A stretch of DNA of 64,000 bases from an uncultured Muribaculaceae bacterium (GTDB lineage: Bacteria > Bacteroidota > Bacteroidia > Bacteroidales > Muribaculaceae). The stretch spans positions 18,447 through 82,446 of the forward strand of contig CAJTMY010000007.1 in the NCBI GenBank assembly GCA_910577355.1, written 5' to 3'. Of this stretch, positions 34,901-44,010 are shown one piece after another. Positions within the stretch are counted from its first letter, which is position 1; each line of letters starts with the position of its first letter. Made by a program: the position numbers and the translations under genes. The notes under the pieces are model-generated. The model saw only the letters and a list, made by a program, of their open reading frames with translations, was not told the origin of the DNA and did not search any database.

Positions 34901-36364
34901 TTATTGTCTGATGACGGCGTTGAAGTCGGCCTCGACGGGGGTATCTGTGGCATAGTCCCACAGGGTGATGGAGCGGAGCTGATAGTAGTAGTACCAGTAG
35001 TAGAACAGTTCTGAGAGATATTTGCTGCGGGCGCTGTCCTTGTTTTCCTGCGAGTCGTTGAGGTCGAGGGCCGAGAGCTTGCCGATGAGGAATGTCTCTA
35101 CGGAACTGTCGTAGCGGCGTGTGGCTATCTCGCTGGCGCGTGTGGCCAGATCGAGCTGTCCGCGCTGGTTGTTGAACTTCTCGACGAGCACGAATAGATT
35201 CTGGCGGAAGTCCTGCTGCTCCTTGCGCACACGGTCGCGCACGAGTGCGGCCTGGCTCTGCGCGGTGCGCACGCGGCCCTTGCGGCGCCCCCAGTCGAGT
35301 ATAGGTATCGACACGCCCACTTCCACCACCTGATTGGCGCGCAGGGCGCGGTAGGCGTCGGCGGCTGTGGCGTCGGTGCCGGTGAAGCCCACCTGGGCGA
35401 ACAGATTGATCTCGCGCTGCGCGCCGCGGGCCTTGGCCACCTCGTAGTCGGCCTCAAGCTGCCGGCGGCGTATGTTCAGGGCCAGGGAATTGCTCTCGAG
35501 TGCACGGGCAAGAGCATCGTCGTATGCGATGTCGGACTCGGGTGCGGATTCGGGTACGACGGGCACAAGCTCCTCGCCGTCGTCAATGTCGAGGAACGAC
35601 CGCAGCTGAAACATGCAGCTGCGCACGCGGCTCTCGCCGGCGGTGAGATCGGAGCGCGAGTTGAGCAGGTTGAGCTCGATCTGATACAGGTCGTTCTCGC
35701 TTATGCGCCCCATCTCGCGTTTCACCTTGGCGGCCTGATAGAGGCGCTCGGCGTTGGCTACGTTCTGCGCGGCGCTCGCACGGGCCTCGCGGGCGTTGAG
35801 CAGGTTGAAGAAGTAGGTTATGGCCTGCATGGCCACCTCCTCTGTATCGCTTATGAAGCGCGCCTTGGCCTCGCGGTATCGCACCGGCTCGATGCGGCGG
35901 CTCCACTTCACATCGTTGACGCCGAATATCGGCTGTGTGAGACGCAATGCCACGGGCACGCTCATGAAGCGGTTGGCGGCGCCGTCGCCGAGCTGCCGCA
36001 CGAAGTCGAGCGACGAGGTGAGCGACACCGTGCCGCCGGTGAGCCATATGCGCTGCTCCACGTTGAGCGAGCCGTTGAGCATCAGATTGTCGTCGCGCAG
36101 GAAGGTGTAGGAGCCGTCCTCGCGCTGATATGAATTGTAGCGCTTGCTGAACGACGGCAGTGTGGCCTTGAAGTTGACCTCGGGAAGCAGGTCGGCGCGG
36201 AATGTACGGTACTCCCAGTAGGCCGAGCGGAGCTCGTTGGCGGCGACAGCGGCGTCGACGCTGCGCGCACGCGCCAGGGCGATGACCTCGTCGAGTGTGA
36301 CGAGGTGCTCGGCGCGGGCGCATACGGCGCCCAACGCCAGCACGAATAACACGAGGATACGCAT
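34901..36364 (-). CDS. TolC-family outer membrane efflux protein
   Basis: The 487-residue protein has a signal peptide (MRILVLFVLALGAVCARA) and the alpha-barrel outer-membrane efflux protein plan: long coiled-coil stretches with Ala/Arg/Glu (EVAKARGAQREINLFAQVGF, RYQAAKVKREMGRI) and repeat symmetry between the two halves. It forms the outer channel of a tripartite pump with the upstream ABC ATPase, permeases and adaptor. Its ATG overlaps the ATPase stop, so it is cotranslated. Confidence 0.92.
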   Translation of the reverse strand: MRILVLFVLALGAVCARAEHLVTLDEVIALARARSVDAAVAANELRSAYWEYRTFRADLLPEVNFKATLPSFSKRYNSYQREDGSYTFLRDDNLMLNGSLNVEQRIWLTGGTVSLTSSLDFVRQLGDGAANRFMSVPVALRLTQPIFGVNDVKWSRRIEPVRYREAKARFISDTEEVAMQAITYFFNLLNAREARASAAQNVANAERLYQAAKVKREMGRISENDLYQIELNLLNSRSDLTAGESRVRSCMFQLRSFLDIDDGEELVPVVPESAPESDIAYDDALARALESNSLALNIRRRQLEADYEVAKARGAQREINLFAQVGFTGTDATAADAYRALRANQVVEVGVSIPILDWGRRKGRVRTAQSQAALVRDRVRKEQQDFRQNLFVLVEKFNNQRGQLDLATRASEIATRRYDSSVETFLIGKLSALDLNDSQENKDSARSKYLSELFYYWYYYYQLRSITLWDYATDTPVEADFNAVIRQ

Positions 36365-37032
36365 CAGTCTACCCGTCGTCCGTCGAACATGTGAACAATG
36401 CGGTCGGTGCCGCGGGCCTGCTCCTCGTTGTGTGTCACCATGACGATGGTGCGGTGCTCGTCGCGGTTGAGGCTGTGCAGCAGCGACATTATCTCGACGC
36501 CCATATGCGAGTCGAGGTTGCCGCAGGGCTCGTCGGCAAGGATTATGCGGGGATTGCCCACAATGGCGCGCGCGATGGCCACGCGCTGTGCCTGACCGCC
36601 CGAGAGCTGCGAGGGCATATGATGCAGGCGATGGCTCAGTCCCACCCGCTCGAGAGCCTCGCGGGCGAGGGTCCGGCGGTCGCCGGCACCGCTGCGGTAT
36701 ACGAGGGGCACCATCACGTTGTCGATGATATTGAGCGAGGGGATGAGGTGGAAGCTCTGGAACACGAAGCCGAGGGTGGAGTTGCGCAAGGAGGCGAGCT
36801 GGCTGTCGCGCAGGCGGGACACGTCGGTGCCGGCGATCTCCACCGTGCCCGAGGAGGCTGAGTCGAGCAGCCCCATGATATTGAGAAGGGTCGACTTGCC
36901 GCAGCCCGAAGGGCCCATGATGCTGAGGAACTCGCCTTCGGCGATGTCGAGTGAGATGTCTTCGAGAGCCTGGGTCTCGATGGTCTTTGTGCGGTAGATC
37001 TTGTTGATCGCTTTGAGGGATATAATTGACAT
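36364..37032 (-). CDS. ABC transporter ATP-binding protein (MacB/LolD type)
   Basis: The 222-residue ATPase has Walker A GPSGCGKST (40-48), the Q-loop, the signature LSGGQAQRVAIARA and Walker B IILADEPCGNLDS, followed by the H-loop in VTHNEEQA. The short length and sequence style fit the MacB/LolD group that powers FtsX-type permeases. The gene is followed by tolC and preceded, after a 172-bp repeat-bearing gap, by two permease genes. Confidence 0.95.
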   Translation of the reverse strand: MSIISLKAINKIYRTKTIETQALEDISLDIAEGEFLSIMGPSGCGKSTLLNIMGLLDSASSGTVEIAGTDVSRLRDSQLASLRNSTLGFVFQSFHLIPSLNIIDNVMVPLVYRSGAGDRRTLAREALERVGLSHRLHHMPSQLSGGQAQRVAIARAIVGNPRIILADEPCGNLDSHMGVEIMSLLHSLNRDEHRTIVMVTHNEEQARGTDRIVHMFDGRRVD

Positions 37033-37080
37033 GATGTTTTGAGTTTTTGAATTGTAATGAAAGAAGTTAGTAACGACTGT

Positions 37081-37190
37081 TCGACCAACGCAACATATTG
37101 GGATACGTCAGTTTGCAGGGACGCACGAGCCGTGCACGGCTTCTTGTGGCCGGACGCACGAGCCGTGCGTCCCTACTCTGAACACCAAAC
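37081..37190. repeat. Inverted repeats inside the efflux operon
   Basis: GGACGCACG (37152-37160), AGC, CGTGCGTCC (37164-37172) is a perfect 9-bp-arm palindrome. A related half-copy GGGACGCACGAGCCGTGC lies at 37118-37135. These are members of the dispersed CGCACGAGCCG family and interrupt an otherwise close-packed operon. Confidence 0.65.
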
Positions 37191-37204
37191 GATTGCATTA
37201 TATT

Positions 37205-38545
37205 TTATTCGTCGCGAAGGGCGTCGGTGATGTCGACGCGCGAGGCGGATACAGCGGGGATGAGGGTGCCTATGAGCACGCAGAGCAGTATTATCGCATA
37301 TACAATGGCCGAGATGATGAGGAAGTGCTCGCCGAAATGATTCACCCAGGTGTCGTGCAGACTGAACATGCAATTATTGCTGAATCCTGCATCGAGCGAA
37401 TGATATTTCAGGGCAAACTGCAGATATATCAGCACACCGGCCAAAACCGACACGGTGGCGAGCATGGCGCTCTCGCCAAGCAGCATTACTATTATATTGA
37501 CGCGACGGGCGCCATAGGCACGGCGGACGCCTATCTCCTTGACACGCTTGCGTGTCTGCAACCAGAAACATCCGATGGTGCCGAGCACGAGGTTGAGCAG
37601 GAAGAAAGCTGCGAGCAGCATCTTGGAATTGCGCTCGGAATGTATGCCAAACATTTCCTCGGTTTCATATATGACCGAGCGGTAGGGCGATGCGGAGAAC
37701 ATATACAGGTTGTCGATGCGGAGAGCGTTGTCGGCCCATGGGCGGAATTCGGCGAGGAATTCGTTCATGTCCACTCCGTCGCGCAGGCGCAGCACCACGT
37801 TGAGTTCATCGAGCTCATCGGGAACGCCGTCCTTGCCGTACCGGCCTCTGAACTGCAATGTGTAGGATCGGTTGAAACTGTGCCATCGGGCGCCTTCGAC
37901 AACACCGCGCACCGTAGCCCATACGGTATCGGCACTGCCATTTTTCAGCTTCCACCCGTTGAGTATGGCCCGCTTGCCTATGGCATTCTCGCCGGGCCAG
38001 TAGTCCTCACCGAGTTCGCGGGAGATCACCAGGCAGTCGTCATCCGCTGAATACATATCGGATATCTCGCTTACAGAGGGCGAGCCGGGTGCGGCCTTGA
38101 AGCCGTATGTCTCGAAAAATTCCTGTCCCGGGACATAAACGAGGAAGCAATGGCTCTTGACAATGGTATCGACTGCCGGATCGCCTATGGCAAAATTATT
38201 GGTCGACAGACTCCCGCTGCCTATGATCGAATAACTGAAGGTATGGGTCGCATGTTCCACTCCGGGATATTGACGCACCTTGGCCATGATGGCGTCGACG
38301 CAGGCGCGCTTGCGGTCGGCCGAGTCGGCGGCGCCGTCGTAGCCGGGAGCATCGGACGGAATGGCCTTCATCGACACGTACACCAGACGGTCGGCGTCGT
38401 ATCCGAGGGGAAGGGATGTGTCGGCGATGCTTACCGCCACGGGATCGACCATGATCCATGCGAGGATAGAGACGAGAATGAGCTCGATGAACAGCCAGAC
38501 GTTCTGCCGGCGGCGGTTCCAGAGATTTTTGAATATGACAGACAT
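37205..38545 (-). CDS. ABC transporter permease, FtsX/MacB type
   Basis: The 446-residue protein has one N-terminal membrane helix (about 14-36), a large extracytoplasmic domain, and three C-terminal helices with the FtsX-domain signature (EIGVRRAYGARRVNIIVMLL). It is a subunit of the efflux or lipoprotein/peptide-type exporter encoded here. It begins 3 bp after the paralogous permease gene, and the pair likely forms a heterodimer. Confidence 0.9.
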   Translation of the reverse strand: MSVIFKNLWNRRRQNVWLFIELILVSILAWIMVDPVAVSIADTSLPLGYDADRLVYVSMKAIPSDAPGYDGAADSADRKRACVDAIMAKVRQYPGVEHATHTFSYSIIGSGSLSTNNFAIGDPAVDTIVKSHCFLVYVPGQEFFETYGFKAAPGSPSVSEISDMYSADDDCLVISRELGEDYWPGENAIGKRAILNGWKLKNGSADTVWATVRGVVEGARWHSFNRSYTLQFRGRYGKDGVPDELDELNVVLRLRDGVDMNEFLAEFRPWADNALRIDNLYMFSASPYRSVIYETEEMFGIHSERNSKMLLAAFFLLNLVLGTIGCFWLQTRKRVKEIGVRRAYGARRVNIIVMLLGESAMLATVSVLAGVLIYLQFALKYHSLDAGFSNNCMFSLHDTWVNHFGEHFLIISAIVYAIILLCVLIGTLIPAVSASRVDITDALRDE

Positions 38546-38548
38546 GGC

Positions 38549-39826
38549 TTATTTTGCTTTGAGGGATGATACAATGGGACGGCGCAGGCTTATGAACGCA
38601 GGGATGAGTGCCGAGAGCAGATTGAGCACCACGCATACCATGAAACTGAAGAGGAATATCCATGGCGAGAAGAGCATTTCGGCGTTCAACCCGGCGGAGC
38701 CGCTGTCGCCGGAGAAATCACTTATAAGGGCAAGTATACCGCCCGATGTCGTCCATATGACGATCCAGCACAGCACCAGTCCGATAAGCCCCCCTACAAC
38801 GGTGAGAAGCAGATTCTCCCACAGCACCTGGCCGAGCAGAGTGCCGCGTGTGGCGCCGAACGACTTGCGCACGCCGAGTTCGGTAGAGCGCATCTCCATG
38901 CGGCCCGAGATCATGCCGCTGAGGTTGAGCGCCGGCACGAGCATGAGCACGAGCAGCGATACAAGCATGTCCTTCAGTTTGTCGGCAAAACCAAAACCGG
39001 GGTTCATATATCGGTTGAATGTCTGAGTCATGTGATCCTTGGGCTGTGTGTACAGATTGAGCTCGATATCGTCCTGCGAAGTATTGTAGCGTCGCTTGAT
39101 TTCCTCGACCTGCGCTCTCAGGCTCTCGGGATTGTCGCTGAGTATAAGCGCCTGAAAGGATCCGAGACATGGCGACCACTCTTTGTCGTAGCCGGGATAT
39201 ACGGTGTAAGGAATGAATATATCGGCGAAAGATGATTGTGTAAACGAGCTTGCCGTGCGTACCACGCCACACACCTTATAGTCGATGAAATTGAGATTTA
39301 TGTTCTTGCCCACCACCCCGTCGGTCGTGCCGAAAGCCTTTTCGGCCAGATCGTCGGTGATGACGGCCACATGGCTTTTGTTGTCAAGGTCTGATTGCGT
39401 GAACGGGGCACCGTCGATGAAGTCGTAGGTGTATATCTTGAAGAACGTCGGATCGGTGGGCTTGTTGCTTACTTTTATATTCGGCCGACCCTGCGAATCG
39501 GAAACATAAAAGTCTTCATAGCTGCGGTCAATGAAAAGCGACACGGCTTCGGCATCCTTCAGGGTAAGGATGTTGTCGCGGGCAAATTCATAGCTCAGAC
39601 TCGACTGGCGCGAACTGCCTGATTTATTTTCGGTAGCGCCACGGTCGACGTAATACGTGCGGCTGCGGGCATACTCGGGATATACCGGAGCAATCTTCAC
39701 GTAATACAATATGGCGAAAAGAGTTGTGGTGGCTATGGCGAGGGCTGTGCCGCCTATGTAGATGGCCGAGAAGAGCCGTTGCTGTCTCAGCATCTGCCAT
39801 GCCTGCCTGAAATACGTTAATACCAT
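38549..39826 (-). CDS. ABC transporter permease, FtsX/MacB type
   Basis: The 425-residue protein has the same plan: N-terminal helix (about 20-42), periplasmic MacB-like domain, and three C-terminal helices with STELGVRKSFGATRGTLLGQ. It lies between the adaptor gene (36 bp upstream) and its sister permease. Two FtsX permeases in a row with a separate ATPase is common in Bacteroidetes mechanotransmission-type exporters. Confidence 0.9.
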   Translation of the reverse strand: MVLTYFRQAWQMLRQQRLFSAIYIGGTALAIATTTLFAILYYVKIAPVYPEYARSRTYYVDRGATENKSGSSRQSSLSYEFARDNILTLKDAEAVSLFIDRSYEDFYVSDSQGRPNIKVSNKPTDPTFFKIYTYDFIDGAPFTQSDLDNKSHVAVITDDLAEKAFGTTDGVVGKNINLNFIDYKVCGVVRTASSFTQSSFADIFIPYTVYPGYDKEWSPCLGSFQALILSDNPESLRAQVEEIKRRYNTSQDDIELNLYTQPKDHMTQTFNRYMNPGFGFADKLKDMLVSLLVLMLVPALNLSGMISGRMEMRSTELGVRKSFGATRGTLLGQVLWENLLLTVVGGLIGLVLCWIVIWTTSGGILALISDFSGDSGSAGLNAEMLFSPWIFLFSFMVCVVLNLLSALIPAFISLRRPIVSSLKAK

Positions 39827-39862
39827 CGGGGTGATTTGGAATTTAGAATGTTGGATTTATAA

Positions 39863-41122
39863 TTATTTTTTCGTGATGACTTTGACGATGGGAGCGCCGT
39901 CGAAGCGCTTTGTGTCGTTGGTCACTATCTGATCGCCGGGATTGAGACCCGTCACAACTTCTACAAAGTCGTAGCCGGCCGCACCGAGGCGCACACTGCG
40001 CAGCTGCAGCTCGTCGCTGCCGGAAGCGAGCACATACAGCTGATAGACTCCGGGGCCGGTGTAGAAGCTGCGGTTGGGCACGCGCGCCACATCGGCCCGC
40101 AGACCGTTGGATATCTTCACCTCGGCTTTCACTCCGGGCCGCAGCACAGAGGCGCTGTCGTTGTCGAGCGACACATTCACGGTGATGAGCCCGTTGAGAG
40201 CCGTGGGCGACATTCCGCTCACCATACCCTCTATGGTTTCCTTGCCGGCCTTGACCCACACGCGGCTGCCGGGAGAGACGTCAGGGGCGTTGTTCTCCGA
40301 TACTGTGGCGTCGACGCGGTAGTGGCCGAGGTCGGCTATGGCGGCTACCTGCTGTCCGGCCGATACGGCCGACCCGAGCTTGTCGGCAATGGATGTGACG
40401 GTGGCGCGGCGCGGGGCGCGTATCTCGGCATCGTCGAGTGTGCGGGCCTGCTGCGAGAGCTGGCGCTCCTGAATCTCGATCTCGAGAAGCTTGAGCTGCT
40501 CGTCGGCGCGCTTCACATCGGTCTCGTTGGCGAGCTGCTGCTCGAGCTGCTCGAGTTCGAGCCGGGCCGAATTGCGGGTGAACTCCACCTCGCGCACGCG
40601 GTCGCCCGTACCGCTGCCTATGCTGTCGAGATATCGCTCGTTGACATATTCGGCGTCGTAGCGGCGCACCTTCATGCGGGCCACCTCGATCTGCTTGGCG
40701 AGGTCGCTGAGGCGTGTACGGTTGTTGGCACGGAGCTGCTCGAGCTGCAGGCGCAGCTGCGCGAGTTTGTCACTCTCGCTGCGGTAGGCGGTCTGCGATG
40801 CGTCCAGATCGAGGCGCAGCAGCGGCGTGCCGGCATCCACCACATCGCCGGGGCGGTGATACACCTCCACCACCCGGCTGGCTATGGGCGAATTTATCAC
40901 TTCCTCGAATGCCGGCGCCACGGTGCCGTTGCCGCTGATGGTGGCATCGACATCTCCGCGATCGACGGATGCAAGTTTCAACTCGGTGATGTCGACCGAT
41001 TCGACCGACATGCTTGCGGCAAGCCACCATGCAAGCGTCGCTGCAACCGCAACGCCGCCCGCTATGGCTATCCGGCGCATCATGCGCCGCCGCTTTACTT
41101 CTTTACTGATTTTTCTGTCCAT
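39863..41122 (-). CDS. HlyD/RND-type periplasmic adaptor subunit
   Basis: The ATG at 41122 (MDRKISKEVKRRRMMRR) is chosen because this start with a basic N-terminus and a single membrane anchor (about 15-35) is common in the family, and the sigma-54-like promoter lies just before it. The 419-residue protein has a biotinyl-lipoyl hairpin (GNGTVAPAFEEVINSP ... PGDVVDAGTPLLRLDLD), a long coiled coil (about 100-215) and the beta-barrel part. It bridges the permeases and TolC. It is first in the efflux operon. Confidence 0.91.
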   Translation of the reverse strand: MDRKISKEVKRRRMMRRIAIAGGVAVAATLAWWLAASMSVESVDITELKLASVDRGDVDATISGNGTVAPAFEEVINSPIASRVVEVYHRPGDVVDAGTPLLRLDLDASQTAYRSESDKLAQLRLQLEQLRANNRTRLSDLAKQIEVARMKVRRYDAEYVNERYLDSIGSGTGDRVREVEFTRNSARLELEQLEQQLANETDVKRADEQLKLLEIEIQERQLSQQARTLDDAEIRAPRRATVTSIADKLGSAVSAGQQVAAIADLGHYRVDATVSENNAPDVSPGSRVWVKAGKETIEGMVSGMSPTALNGLITVNVSLDNDSASVLRPGVKAEVKISNGLRADVARVPNRSFYTGPGVYQLYVLASGSDELQLRSVRLGAAGYDFVEVVTGLNPGDQIVTNDTKRFDGAPIVKVITKK

Positions 41123-41136
41123 GATGCCATATAATG

Positions 41137-41153
41137 CACAAATACCGTGCCAA
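41137..41153 (-). promoter_or_regulatory. Sigma-54-type promoter of the efflux operon
   Basis: On the minus strand TTGGCACGGTATTTGTG (41153-41137) matches the -24/-12 consensus YTGGCACGRNNNTTGCW at all positions except the C and W of the -12 part. It lies 15 bp before the adaptor start codon. No TAnnTTTG box is seen nearby. Confidence 0.7.
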
Positions 41154-41307
41154 AACACTAATCAACTGATATACAGACCATATGCACACAGGCTATATGT
41201 TCATTTACGAACAGTCGCACACAAGAGGTACAATAAAAAGTTCATTGTATTAACATTAATTATATTTTATTTACAATATTTTGATTGCAAAGGCATGAAT
41301 TTGATAT

Positions 41308-41315
41308 TAACTTTG
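41308..41315 (+). promoter_or_regulatory. Promoter -7 box of a candidate small RNA
   Basis: TAACTTTG, with TTG (41285-41287) 20 nt upstream. No gene starts within 300 bp except the downstream gene at 41624, which has its own promoter. Confidence 0.6.
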
Positions 41316-41319
41316 CAGC

Positions 41320-41441
41320 GTGAAAGGAAAACAAAGCCTTTCATGACATAATGATAACGTTTTGTTAGACTCACAATATATACTTGAATTTTGGTTATGA
41401 GGGAGGTGGGCTACTGTGAAGTAGCTCACTTTCATTTTTTT
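41320..41441 (+). ncRNA. Candidate small RNA with own promoter and terminator
   Basis: About 120 nt between a TAnnTTTG promoter and a strong intrinsic terminator. A first hairpin, TGAAAGG (41321-41327) with CCTTTCA (41337-41343), opens it. The terminator stem GTGGGCTACT (41406-41415) pairs with AGTAGCTCAC (41420-41429) around a GTGA loop, followed by TTTCATTTTTTT. Only very short open frames occur inside. No known RNA family is recognised. It could be a trans-acting sRNA or a transcribed leader that ends before the next gene. Confidence 0.55.
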
Positions 41442-41588
41442 GTGCACCGTGCATCTTCCCGAGAAGGAGCATAGCACACGGATTCCCACAGATTGATATG
41501 GTTTTCACGGCAGGCCGAATCGGCGCCATATGTACACATTTTTCTACGTCGCTTAATTCCGGCGTTTGGATATCTGAATGATATTGTG

Positions 41589-41596
41589 TAGATTTG
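41589..41596 (+). promoter_or_regulatory. Promoter -7 box of the first LecA-like membrane protein gene
   Basis: TAGATTTG. The start site would lie near 41602, so translation must begin at the ATG at 41624 rather than at the TTG at 41594. Confidence 0.6.
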
Positions 41597-41623
41597 CAAA
41601 ACCAATCATTCCGAATATATACC

Positions 41624-42715
41624 ATGGGCGCCGACGAAGACAGCAAAACAAAAACAATATCGCAGAACGCAGACGACAGACCCGGCAACAGCGATGGCGA
41701 CAACCGCGAAGTGACCCTCAGGATAGTGAAGCACGCACGGCTGATGCAGCTGCTCGAGCGGCCTCAGGAAGTATGGCGGCTGTTCATTTTCATGGTGTGC
41801 CTGCTGGCTGTATTGCTTACCGGCCTTACGATCATGCTGTCGGTGGTGAAGAAATTCTACCCATACAACGCCATCACCACAAGCCTGTACGGCTCCACCA
41901 CCCTGCGGAGCGAGGACAAGGAGGTGACCTACTGGCTCTTCAACACGGCGCAGCTGTGGGCCAACTCGGGTATCGAGGTGAAGGAGGGAGATGTGCTCAC
42001 GATACGGGCGTCGGGAGCCGCTCACCGCGCTATCCATCACCTTGTGAATGAGGCTGACAAGAACCTGTATTCCACCGGATGGTTTAGCACGGACGGCGCA
42101 GGCAAGAATGAGGGAGAATCATACAAGAAATACCGGTTCCGCGAGAAATACCGTATCGCTCCGTACGAGAACGACGGCGTGCTGCTGATGCAGATAATAC
42201 CGTCGAACGAGGTATCGGGAGAACAGATAACCGATTATTATGACGGCCGGCACGAAAAAAGCAAGGACAGAATATACGTGATAGGACGGGAAAGGCAGAA
42301 CCTTGTGGCCCGGACCGACGGCATGCTGTTCTTCACCATAAACGACATCGCCCTCACCGACCGTATCATCGACGAGATGTATGCCGACATGGTAAAGGTG
42401 ATAAATGATTCCATCAAGTCGGCGGGATTGAACCCGTCAATGAAAATAACCGACAGTGAGCTTGAAAGATGGCTCAGGAGCGACAATCCCGATAAAACAA
42501 GGAGGTCTATCGGGGCAAAGCTGAAGCAGGACACAGGCGGCATATACCGCCGCATCGTGAAAAACACCTTTGAATTTGAGGGATACAGCGACAGCGATAA
42601 GGACAATCCGCTGTACAACGAGCTGCTGTATTACCGGCACACCGGATTTGACGATGCATGGTTTGTCGACAACCTTGGCTCGTTCCTGATTGTGGTGGAG
42701 CGCAAACATCCATAA
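41624..42715 (+). CDS. Membrane-anchored protein with a LecA (PA-IL)-like motif pattern, copy 1
   Basis: The 363-residue protein has a charged cytoplasmic N-terminus (1-50), one membrane helix (about 52-74) and a large extracytoplasmic part. Residues 105-131 read W..NTAQLWANSGIEVKEGD followed by VLTIRASG; further on come NDGVLLMQI (about 189-197) and DGMLFFTINDIALTD (about 235-249). This order recalls the LecA/PA-IL galactose-binding-like fold (Gly-Asp-x-Ile-xx-Ala-x-Gly; Gly-x-Leu-x-x-x-Ile; Gly-x-Leu-x-x-x-x-Asn-Asp). Long insertions separate the motifs. The next gene encodes a paralogue. Sugar binding is only a hypothesis. Confidence 0.75.
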   Translation: MGADEDSKTKTISQNADDRPGNSDGDNREVTLRIVKHARLMQLLERPQEVWRLFIFMVCLLAVLLTGLTIMLSVVKKFYPYNAITTSLYGSTTLRSEDKEVTYWLFNTAQLWANSGIEVKEGDVLTIRASGAAHRAIHHLVNEADKNLYSTGWFSTDGAGKNEGESYKKYRFREKYRIAPYENDGVLLMQIIPSNEVSGEQITDYYDGRHEKSKDRIYVIGRERQNLVARTDGMLFFTINDIALTDRIIDEMYADMVKVINDSIKSAGLNPSMKITDSELERWLRSDNPDKTRRSIGAKLKQDTGGIYRRIVKNTFEFEGYSDSDKDNPLYNELLYYRHTGFDDAWFVDNLGSFLIVVERKHP

Positions 42716-42725
42716 AGACCGTACC

Positions 42726-43973
42726 ATGGACTACAACAGCATCCTCAGGACGATCGCATCGTCGCTGGCATCGAACGGACACACGCACCTCAGGATAGTG
42801 GAGCAGAACCTTGTGGGGCATCTCGCCGCGTCGGGAGTGGAAAAGCCCCGTGGAGAGGGGGACTATACGCGACCACGTCTTAAGGATTACAGATGCTCGG
42901 TCTTTCCGTTCCTGTCCTATATCTTTGCTCTCGCAGGATGGGCGTTGTACAATGTATGGATATTTCTGCTTTATTATGTGCCGGCATTGGGCAACAAGAC
43001 CCGTGCACGCCGGCTTGCCGGCAACATACGTTATAATTTCATCGTAGTGACAACGGCAGTGGTGATGTTCATAGTAATGACGGTGCTGACGCTAAGCTAT
43101 TTCATATCTGATGTGGTGCTGTTTTCCCGCCCCGCCTACTCCAATGCCCACGGCACTCTGGTCATCGAGCAGCCATTTCACCGCAACTACCACATGTTTC
43201 TGTTCAACACGGCCCTGTACTGGAACAGCACCGGCATCGAGATCTCGCCGGGCGACCGCATCCATATCACCGGCTCGGGCTCTTTTTTCAGCGACATAAG
43301 CGAGCAAAGCCGGGCGGCACTGGTCAACGAGAAATCAGACAGTCTGGGCTTTGTGACAGCCAACGATGTCAAGACCGACAGGTTCAGCCCGAGCAAGGCC
43401 ATGAAAGAAGCCCGTGTGCTGCCCGACACCACATTCGGCGCATTGCTATACCGTATCGTGCCCGATATCATCGACGAGAACGACTCCACCGCCATAAGAA
43501 AGCTCGAGCTGAGCACCGGCAGGCCGGCTGTGATCACCGCCGACCGCGCCGGCGTGCTGCAATTCTGCGTCAACGACATATATTTCCACGACCGCAACAT
43601 CGAATCCCTGATCCACGACGCCCAGGGACGCGGCAAACTGGTCAAGAAACTTAAAGTAGAATCGGGAAATATCGATGACTCGTTGCGCATAAAGATGGAA
43701 GCCAACCGCCGGCTGTGGTTCGACGACAACAACGGCGAGATTCTGCTCAACATCACCGTGGACTACAACCTCGACCGCCGGCGCGACGTGGGTTCTCTTG
43801 ACAAATTCTACGCCAAAGTATTCCGGCCTGTAAACAATATCGTGAATCCTCCCGTGCGCGAGATGTCGATATTCAGCAATCCCGGCTCATGGATATTTAT
43901 ATCGATATTCATGATTGCGGGACTGATCGACTTCACCATCGGATACAGGAACCGGCGCCGCCATACACGATAA
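42726..43973 (+). CDS. Membrane-anchored protein with a LecA (PA-IL)-like motif pattern, copy 2
   Basis: This 415-residue protein starts 10 bp after copy 1 (ATG at 42726; a longer frame overlaps copy 1). It has membrane helices near 58-86 and 104-128 and a C-terminal one near 385-405 (WIFISIFMIAGLIDFTIGY). The extracytoplasmic part repeats the copy 1 pattern: LFNTALYWNSTGIEISPGD with RIHITGSG, FGALLYRIVPD, and AGVLQFCVNDIYFHDR. The two genes are diverged tandem paralogues forming an operon. It converges on trkH. The function is unknown; a heteromeric envelope complex is possible. Confidence 0.75.
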   Translation: MDYNSILRTIASSLASNGHTHLRIVEQNLVGHLAASGVEKPRGEGDYTRPRLKDYRCSVFPFLSYIFALAGWALYNVWIFLLYYVPALGNKTRARRLAGNIRYNFIVVTTAVVMFIVMTVLTLSYFISDVVLFSRPAYSNAHGTLVIEQPFHRNYHMFLFNTALYWNSTGIEISPGDRIHITGSGSFFSDISEQSRAALVNEKSDSLGFVTANDVKTDRFSPSKAMKEARVLPDTTFGALLYRIVPDIIDENDSTAIRKLELSTGRPAVITADRAGVLQFCVNDIYFHDRNIESLIHDAQGRGKLVKKLKVESGNIDDSLRIKMEANRRLWFDDNNGEILLNITVDYNLDRRRDVGSLDKFYAKVFRPVNNIVNPPVREMSIFSNPGSWIFISIFMIAGLIDFTIGYRNRRRHTR

Positions 43974-44010
43974 CCGGCAGGCTGCGGACTCCTTTGCCGG
44001 CTTCACGGCT

